This document shows positions 1 to 4,030 of a stretch of 5,220 bases of DNA, piece by piece. This DNA comes from an uncultured Isosphaeraceae bacterium. Its GTDB lineage: Bacteria; Planctomycetota; Planctomycetia; Isosphaerales; Isosphaeraceae. How positions within the stretch are numbered: the first letter of the stretch is position 1; every line of letters begins with the position of its first letter. The position numbers and the translations under genes were made by a program. The stretch covers positions 1 through 5,220 of the forward strand of contig CALCIC010000596.1 in the NCBI GenBank assembly GCA_937907405.1. The letters run 5' to 3'. A model generated the notes under the pieces. That model was not told the origin of the DNA, did no database searches, and saw only the letters and a program-made list of their open reading frames with translations.

Positions 1-830
1 CGGCCGTCTTCCGCGAACGTCTGGCGCGGATCGTCGACTACAAGAATCGGCTGCTTAACGCGATGCTGCCGGATTTCGAGCCCTTGGACGACGAGAAGGT
101 CGCCGAGGAATATCTCGGTTACGCCGAACAGCTTCGGCCTTTCGTCGCCGATACGACGAGCTGGCTGCACGAGGCCGTGGCGCGGGGGCGGCGGCTGATG
201 TTCGAGGGCGCGCAGGGTTCGCTGCTCGACGTCGACCACGGGAGCTATCCGTACGTCACCAGCTCCAGCAGCAGCGCGGTGGGCGTGGCGGCGGGCTCGG
301 GGGTGCCGTCGCGGTACATCGACCGCTGGATCGGCGTCGTCAAGGCGTACACGACGCGCGTCGGCGGCGGCCCGTTTCCGACCGAGCAGGACAACGCGAT
401 CGGCGAGCGCATCCGCCAGATCGGCCGTGAGTACGGAACGGTCACCGGCCGTCCTCGGCGGTGCGGCTGGTTCGACGCCGTCGCGGTCCGCTACTCGGCC
501 GGCGTCAGCGGCACGACCGAACTGGCCGTGATGCTCCTCGACGTGCTCAGCGGGTTCGAGGAACTGAAGGTCGCGGTCGCCTACGAGACCGAGGACGGCA
601 AGAAGGTCGAGTCCATGCCGGCGTCGCTGGTCGACCTTGAGCGATGTTCGCCGGTCTACGAGACGGTGCCGGGTTGGTCGGAGGATCTGACCGCCGCCCG
701 ACAATGGAGCGACCTGCCGGTTCAAGCTCGCGACTACGTCGGTTTCCTGAGTCGCCAGGTCGGCGTGCCGGTTTCGATCGTCTCGGTCGGCCCGGATCGG
801 AAGCAGTCGATCATGGTTCCGAAGGACTGA
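1..830 (+). CDS. purA: Adenylosuccinate synthetase, C-terminal part (5' end outside window)
   Basis: The enzyme joins IMP and aspartate using GTP to form adenylosuccinate, the first committed step from IMP to AMP, in the cytoplasm. The reading frame is open from base 3 to the TGA at 828-830, giving 275 visible residues; bacterial PurA is usually about 430, so roughly the first 150 (P-loop and catalytic Asp/His region) are missing. Family landmarks in visible numbering: FEGAQG at 67-72 followed by LLDVDHGSYPYVTSS, TTRVGGGPFPTE at 117-128, TGRPRRCGWFD at 148-158 (the Arg-rich loop contacting IMP and aspartate), LLDVLSG at 178-184 (guanine recognition), PVYETVPGWSE near 217, and SVGPDR at 261-266 close to the C-terminus. 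One oddity is Leu178 where the usual motif T-K-L-D has Lys; the Asp (180) is kept. The next gene, uppS, begins 86 nt downstream. Identity is very secure. Confidence 0.97.
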   Translation, partial: AVFRERLARIVDYKNRLLNAMLPDFEPLDDEKVAEEYLGYAEQLRPFVADTTSWLHEAVARGRRLMFEGAQGSLLDVDHGSYPYVTSSSSSAVGVAAGSGVPSRYIDRWIGVVKAYTTRVGGGPFPTEQDNAIGERIRQIGREYGTVTGRPRRCGWFDAVAVRYSAGVSGTTELAVMLLDVLSGFEELKVAVAYETEDGKKVESMPASLVDLERCSPVYETVPGWSEDLTAARQWSDLPVQARDYVGFLSRQVGVPVSIVSVGPDRKQSIMVPKD

Positions 831-854
831 CGACATCCCGATCGACTTCGCGAA

Positions 855-874
855 CCGCGCGGACGGCCGCGCGG
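855..874 (+). other. Perfect GC hairpin between purA and uppS
   Basis: The 8-mer CCGCGCGG occurs at 855-862 and again at 867-874, separated by ACGG. The 8-mer is its own reverse complement, so the two copies form a perfect 8-bp all-G/C stem with a four-base loop. It starts 24 nt after the purA stop and ends 42 nt before the uppS start. No T-run follows (next bases are ggcgacgtgg), so it is not a typical intrinsic terminator. It may be a transcript-stabilising or processing hairpin, an attenuator, or a binding site for a dimeric protein. The structure is seen directly; the role is inference. Confidence 0.55.
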
Positions 875-916
875 GGCGACGTGGATTCCCCGAACGGAAT
901 GGACTCAGAGACACCC

Positions 917-1732
917 ATGCGAGAAGCAGAACCGCAACCGCCGCTGAAGACCACCGAGGAAGGCATGGCCCGCCTGGACGCCTGGGGATTGAAGCCCGAG
1001 CAACTTCCGCGTCACGTCGCGATCATCATGGACGGCAACGGTCGGTGGGCGCAGAGCCGCGGTTTTCCGCGAATCGTCGGCCACCGTCGGGGAATCCAGA
1101 GCGTCCGAGCCGTGGTCGAGGAGGGATGCCGCCTCGGGCTCGAACAACTCACGCTGTATTGCCTCTCCGTCGAGAACTGGAAGCGTCCGCCTCGCGAGCT
1201 TCGGTTCTTGATGCGGCTGCTCCGCCACTTCCTCTCGGTCGAGCGGGCCGAGTTGATGGAGCAGAACGTCAGGCTGGCGATGATCGGTCGGCGAGAGGGG
1301 CTTCCCGACGACGTGCTGGCCGAGTTCGACCGCACCGCCGAGGCGACCGCCGGCAACACCGGGATGACTCTCCGCCTGGCCGTCAACTACGGCGGCCGTA
1401 CCGAGATCGCCGACGCCGCCAGGCGGTTGGCCGAAGACGTCCGCGCCGGCAAGCTTGATCCGTCGCAAGTCGATGAATCGCGATTCGCCGGGTATCTCGA
1501 CACCGCCGGTGCAAGCGACCCCGACCTCCTGATCCGGACGGCCGGAGAGATGCGGATCAGCAATTTCCTGCTCTGGCAGGTCTCGTACACGGAACTCTGG
1601 GTGACGCCGACGCTCTGGCCCGACTTCCGGGGCTCCGACCTGCTCCAGGCTTGCTCGGATTACGCGGCGCGGGAACGGAAGTTCGGCGGCTTGCCCGTCT
1701 CGACACTGGCCGCGGGCACGACGACGGTCTAA
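917..1732 (+). CDS. uppS: Isoprenyl transferase (undecaprenyl diphosphate synthase family)
   Basis: This cis-prenyltransferase adds isopentenyl diphosphate units to farnesyl diphosphate, making the long Z-polyprenyl diphosphate (C55 in most bacteria) that carries peptidoglycan precursors; it acts at the cytoplasmic face of the membrane. The 271-residue product contains HVAIIMDGNGRW at 33-44 with the catalytic Asp39, SVENWKRP at 84-91 with Glu94 after it, AGNTGMTL at 145-152, NYGGR at 157-161, and IRTAGEMRISNFLLWQ from 206 with Glu211 and Glu226 (YTELW) as the family's conserved acidic residues, then WPDF and a C-terminal ERKFGG. Length fits (E. coli 253). Start choice: ATG 917 has a weak AGAG six bases upstream. 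ATG 899 has GGA directly abutting it. ATG 965 has a strong GAGGAAGG at 956-963 but very close. All three keep the catalytic core. Chain length and Z/E product cannot be read from sequence alone. It may be cotranscribed with purA. Confidence 0.96.
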   Translation: MREAEPQPPLKTTEEGMARLDAWGLKPEQLPRHVAIIMDGNGRWAQSRGFPRIVGHRRGIQSVRAVVEEGCRLGLEQLTLYCLSVENWKRPPRELRFLMRLLRHFLSVERAELMEQNVRLAMIGRREGLPDDVLAEFDRTAEATAGNTGMTLRLAVNYGGRTEIADAARRLAEDVRAGKLDPSQVDESRFAGYLDTAGASDPDLLIRTAGEMRISNFLLWQVSYTELWVTPTLWPDFRGSDLLQACSDYAARERKFGGLPVSTLAAGTTTV

Positions 1733-1836
1733 TATAGGTCGGATGGGCTCGAATCACGAGATCATCGAGACGCGGGACGATCCTTCTCCTGACGACTCAC
1801 CTTGAACCTTCCCCTCCTCGTCTTTTCTTGGCGGTC
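1733..1836 (+). other. uppS-cdsA spacer with pyrimidine-rich leader
   Basis: This spacer has no clear terminator or promoter. Its last 40 bases are strongly pyrimidine-rich, with CCTTCCCCTCCTC at 1807-1819 and TCTTTTCTT at 1821-1829. It therefore holds CCTCCT, the anti-Shine-Dalgarno sequence itself, and no purine-rich ribosome site ahead of cdsA. A 20-codon open frame (ATG 1743 to TGA 1803-1805) lies inside; whether it is translated is unknown. Confidence 0.5.
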
Positions 1837-2748
1837 ATGCTCGGAACCCGTGTCGTCAGCGGCGTCCTCCTGGTCGCCGCGTTAGTCCTGCTGCTGTACA
1901 TCGACCAGTGGCTCGCCCCCTGGCATCTGCTCTGGTTCGCCCTGACCGCTCTGGCGATGGGGCTGGGCGCCCTCGAATTCAGCAGTCTGCTGGAAGAGAC
2001 TCCCTGCCGGCCCTCCACTCGCGCGGTGCTGGGGGGGGTGGCGGCCGTGCTGGTGGCGAACTGGATTCCCCACGTCTCGAATGTGGTGGGCGACTCGGAC
2101 CGGCTCTCGGGCCTGGTCCACGAGCCCAACGCGGCGGTCGCCGTCTTGGCCTGGCCGTTCCTCAGCTTCGTCGGCGTGTTGATGGTGACGTTCGTCGCCC
2201 AGAGCATCAAGTTCGAGACGCCGGGGGGAGCGGTCGCGACGATCGCCGGCACGCTCCTGGTCGTCGCCTACATCGGACTTCTGGGCAGCTTCATCGTACA
2301 ATTTCGGTGGTTCGACGGCTGCAAGCATGGTTTGATCCCTCTCGCGTTCCTGATCGCGACCGCGAAGGGCGCCGACGTCGGCGCGTACACGGTGGGGCGG
2401 ATCGCTGGCAGGCATAAGCTCTGGCCGGCGGTGAGCCCCAACAAAACGGTGGAAGGGGCCGTCGGCGGCCTCGGATTCGCCTGCCTTGCGGCGCTGATCG
2501 TGGAAACGGTCACGGTTTACTCAGGCAGCGTCACGGGCGTGGGATGGGGGGGGGCGGCGGTGTTCGGCGTGGTGGTCGGCGTGGTCGCTCAGGTCGGGGA
2601 TCTCATGGAGTCGATGATCAAGCGGGACTGCCGGCGGAAAGACGCGTCGGCCGTCGTCCCGGGGTTCGGCGGGGTTCTCGACGTCCTCGATTCGCTGCTG
2701 TTCGCCGCGCCGGTCGCCTACGGGCTCTGGCTTTTCCTGGGACCGTGA
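1837..2748 (+). CDS. cdsA: Phosphatidate cytidylyltransferase (CDP-diglyceride synthase)
   Basis: This integral membrane enzyme converts CTP and phosphatidic acid to CDP-diacylglycerol, the precursor of bacterial phospholipids. The 303-residue product is highly hydrophobic, with about eight to nine membrane segments (roughly 6-22, 30-49, 63-81, 99-121, 131-155, 164-178, 207-227, 234-252, 284-302). Family motifs are AKGADVGAYTVGR at 176-188, HKLWPAVSPNKTVEGAVGG at 193-211, and the C-terminal signature beginning SMIKRDCRRKD at 259-269 and continuing PGFGGVLDVLD at 275-285. Three signature positions depart from the usual consensus (Val274, Phe277 for His, Val283 for Arg), while the Lys-Asp pair and both late Asp residues are kept. 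Start: ATG 1837 gives the usual short N-terminus (MLGTRV); a TTG at 1828 would add three residues. Neither has a ribosome binding site. The coding region contains G8 and G9 runs without losing frame. It pairs with the upstream uppS as in many bacteria. Confidence 0.95.
   Translation: MLGTRVVSGVLLVAALVLLLYIDQWLAPWHLLWFALTALAMGLGALEFSSLLEETPCRPSTRAVLGGVAAVLVANWIPHVSNVVGDSDRLSGLVHEPNAAVAVLAWPFLSFVGVLMVTFVAQSIKFETPGGAVATIAGTLLVVAYIGLLGSFIVQFRWFDGCKHGLIPLAFLIATAKGADVGAYTVGRIAGRHKLWPAVSPNKTVEGAVGGLGFACLAALIVETVTVYSGSVTGVGWGGAAVFGVVVGVVAQVGDLMESMIKRDCRRKDASAVVPGFGGVLDVLDSLLFAAPVAYGLWLFLGP
2031..2038 (+). repeat. G8 homopolymer in cdsA
   Basis: Eight consecutive G at 2031-2038 fall in the codons for Leu-Gly-Gly-Val early in cdsA. 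The frame is intact here. Such tracts are slippage-prone in replication and in sequencing. Confidence 0.9.
2546..2554 (+). repeat. G9 homopolymer in cdsA
   Basis: Nine consecutive G at 2546-2554 encode part of a Trp-Gly-Gly-Ala stretch at the start of a membrane segment. The reading frame before and after matches the family, so the assembled length is the in-frame one. Confidence 0.9.
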
Positions 2749-2769
2749 GCCCGGGTTGAGGGCGGTCTC
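2739..2769 (+). other. Weak inverted repeat across the cdsA stop codon
   Basis: GGGACCG (2739-2745) can pair with CGGTCTC (2763-2769), seven pairs including one G-T wobble, with a 17-nt loop that contains the TGA stop. There is no T-run after it; the sequence moves straight into the AT-richer promoter region. It is at best a weak, non-canonical 3' end for cdsA, and may be chance in GC-rich DNA. Confidence 0.25.
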
Positions 2770-2776
2770 GGCGATA

Positions 2777-2806
2777 TTGAATTCGGCGCGCATCTGATAT
2801 CATAAT
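2777..2806 (+). promoter_or_regulatory. Candidate sigma70-type promoter for phoH
   Basis: An AT-rich island in otherwise GC-rich DNA holds TTGAAT (2777-2782), an 18-bp spacer, and CATAAT (2801-2806), each resembling the -35 and -10 consensus. An overlapping reading is an extended -10: TG at 2795-2796 then TATCAT at 2798-2803. The palindrome TGATATCA (2795-2802) overlaps both -10 options and could be an operator. Transcription would begin near 2810-2815, leaving a leader of about 70 nt before phoH. Confidence 0.55.
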
Positions 2807-2824
2807 AGGAAGCAGCAAGGCGAA

Positions 2825-2872
2825 AACGGCCGGGCCGGACGCGGGGCGTGTCGTAGCAGGGGTTGGGCCGTT
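2825..2872 (+). other. Long-range stem in the phoH 5' leader
   Basis: AACGGCC at 2825-2831 is perfectly complementary to GGCCGTT at 2866-2872, seven base pairs enclosing 34 nt. Inside lies a small ACGC/GCGT stem (2839-2842 with 2846-2849). The outer stem ends directly before the ribosome binding site, so folding could influence phoH translation. The pairing is seen; the function is inference. Confidence 0.35.
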
Positions 2873-2884
2873 GAAAGGGGAGGT
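2873..2884 (+). promoter_or_regulatory. Ribosome binding site of phoH
   Basis: The purine run GAAAGGGGAGG (2873-2883) directly precedes the ATG at 2885. It is the only strong Shine-Dalgarno-like sequence at a chosen start in the window. GGAGG itself lies only one base from the ATG, closer than ideal; AAAGG further upstream gives a better spacing. The family-typical N-terminus (MPEITIALD) supports this start. Confidence 0.6.
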
Positions 2885-3898
2885 ATGCCGGAAATCACCA
2901 TCGCGCTCGACGGGCAGGACGAGGAGCTTGCGGTTTTTGGAAGCCGCGACCAACACCTCCGCCAGATTCGAGACGCTCTCGGTGTGAAGGTGCTGGCCAG
3001 GCACGGCGAAGTCCGGATCGAGGGCGACGGCGACCGCGTCGAACAGGCTCGCGAGATCTTCGAGGGTCTGCGCTCGCTCTACCGGGTGCGACGGACGGTC
3101 CTCTCGGGGGACGTCGCCGAGATCATCGACCGGGTCGTGCGGATCGACGAATCACTCCCCGCCGGCACGGTGGAGATCCGCGAGGGCAACCGCGTGGTCC
3201 GCCCGCGCACCGACGGCCAGAACCGCTATCTCCAGGCGCTTCGCGACAGTTCGCTGGTGTTCTGCATCGGTCCGGCGGGGACGGGCAAGACCTATCTCGC
3301 CGTGTCGATGGCCGTGGCGTCGCTCCGCCAGGGACGCACCAAGAAGATCGTCCTCGTCCGACCGGCCGTCGAGGCCGGCGAGCATCTCGGGTTCCTGCCC
3401 GGCGACCTTGAGGCCAAGATCAATCCCTATCTTCGCCCGTTGCTGGACGCGCTCCACGACCTGATCCCCTATGATCAAATCCGCCGTTACATCGACAACG
3501 ACCTGATCGAGATCGCCCCGCTGGCTTACATGCGAGGTCGGACGCTGAACGACGCGGTGATCATCCTCGACGAGGGTCAGAACGCGACCATCCCGCAGAT
3601 GAAGATGTTTCTGACCCGGATGGGTCAGAACGCCCGGATCGTGGTCACGGGCGACGTGACCCAGGTCGACCTGCCGGCCGAGACGAAGAGCGGGCTGGCC
3701 GACGCGGTGGAGCGGCTTTCCGAGATCCCGGGCGTCGCCGCCGTGATCCTGAATCGATCCGACATCGTCCGACACCCCCTGGTGCAGGCGATCGTCGACG
3801 CCTACGAGACGGTCGAGACGCCCCGAGCGGCCGAGTCCGGCGGCGCGGGGGGGGCCGCGGCCATGCCGGCCTCCGCGGCATCGGAGCAAGAGGGTTGA
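2885..3898 (+). CDS. phoH: PhoH-like ATPase (YbeZ family)
   Basis: A cytoplasmic P-loop ATPase of the PhoH/YbeZ family, 337 residues. In other bacteria these proteins are linked to RNA metabolism and work with the endoribonuclease YbeY; the exact reaction is not settled. An N-terminal small alpha/beta, KH-like domain covers about 1-65 (FGSRDQHLRQIRDALGVKV, then RHGEVRIEGDGD). The ATPase core follows: Walker A GPAGTGKT at 129-136, VRPAVEAGEHLGFLPGD near 158-174, Walker B VIILDE at 225-230 followed by GQNAT, a sensor-like VVTGDVTQVDLP at 253-264, and RSDIVRHPLV at 291-300, all typical of the family. Residues 311-337 are a low-complexity Ala/Gly/Glu tail whose DNA contains a G8 run. It has its own promoter candidate and ribosome site, and lies 132 nt before a pgpH-type gene, the usual partner in the phoH-pgpH-ybeY arrangement. 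The name PhoH does not by itself prove phosphate control. Confidence 0.96.
   Translation: MPEITIALDGQDEELAVFGSRDQHLRQIRDALGVKVLARHGEVRIEGDGDRVEQAREIFEGLRSLYRVRRTVLSGDVAEIIDRVVRIDESLPAGTVEIREGNRVVRPRTDGQNRYLQALRDSSLVFCIGPAGTGKTYLAVSMAVASLRQGRTKKIVLVRPAVEAGEHLGFLPGDLEAKINPYLRPLLDALHDLIPYDQIRRYIDNDLIEIAPLAYMRGRTLNDAVIILDEGQNATIPQMKMFLTRMGQNARIVVTGDVTQVDLPAETKSGLADAVERLSEIPGVAAVILNRSDIVRHPLVQAIVDAYETVETPRAAESGGAGGAAAMPASAASEQEG
3847..3854 (+). repeat. G8 homopolymer in the phoH tail
   Basis: Eight consecutive G at 3847-3854 encode part of the Gly/Ala-rich C-terminal tail. A one-base slip would change only about the last 15 residues and the stop position, leaving the ATPase core intact. Confidence 0.9.
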
Positions 3899-4030
3899 AC
3901 CATTTCGTCGCAGTCCGAGTTGTTGGATCGTCGATCGCGTCGACGAGGCGCATCGGGAGCCGCGTGGCCCCGGCGCAGTTCCGCGTGGCCCGCCTCCGGG
4001 CGGTCGACCACGGCGCTTTGAGTCGCATCC
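3899..4030 (+). other. phoH-pgpH spacer with two hairpins and a direct repeat
   Basis: Hairpin 1: TCGTCGA (3928-3934) pairs with TCGACGA (3940-3946), seven perfect pairs around a five-base loop. Hairpin 2: CCGCC (3990-3994) pairs with GGCGG (3999-4003) around TCCG, a UNCG-type tetraloop closed by C-G; GTGG (3985-3988) and CCAC (4008-4011) can extend it outward past an internal loop. The 11-mer CCGCGTGGCCC occurs at 3960-3970 and 3981-3991, 21 bp apart. There is no T-run, no clear promoter and no strong ribosome site; only GAG at 4020-4022 precedes the ATG. It may be a transcript leader or processing site between the two genes. Confidence 0.45.

Noticed and set aside
644..916. Upstream extension of the uppS frame into purA
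   Set aside because: The extra residues come from purA sequence read in another frame and resemble no UppS N-terminus; later ATG codons give the family's normal length.
905..1468. Minus-strand open frames opposite uppS
   Set aside because: They are antisense shadows of a gene with clear catalytic motifs and have no ribosome site or recognisable family.
1908..2417. Arg/Gly-rich alternate-frame open frames over cdsA on both strands
   Set aside because: Low-complexity composition and complete overlap with a conserved membrane enzyme mark them as frame shadows.
2739..2769. Intrinsic terminator after cdsA
   Set aside because: The stem is short with a wobble and a long loop, and no T-run follows; kept only as a weak inverted repeat.
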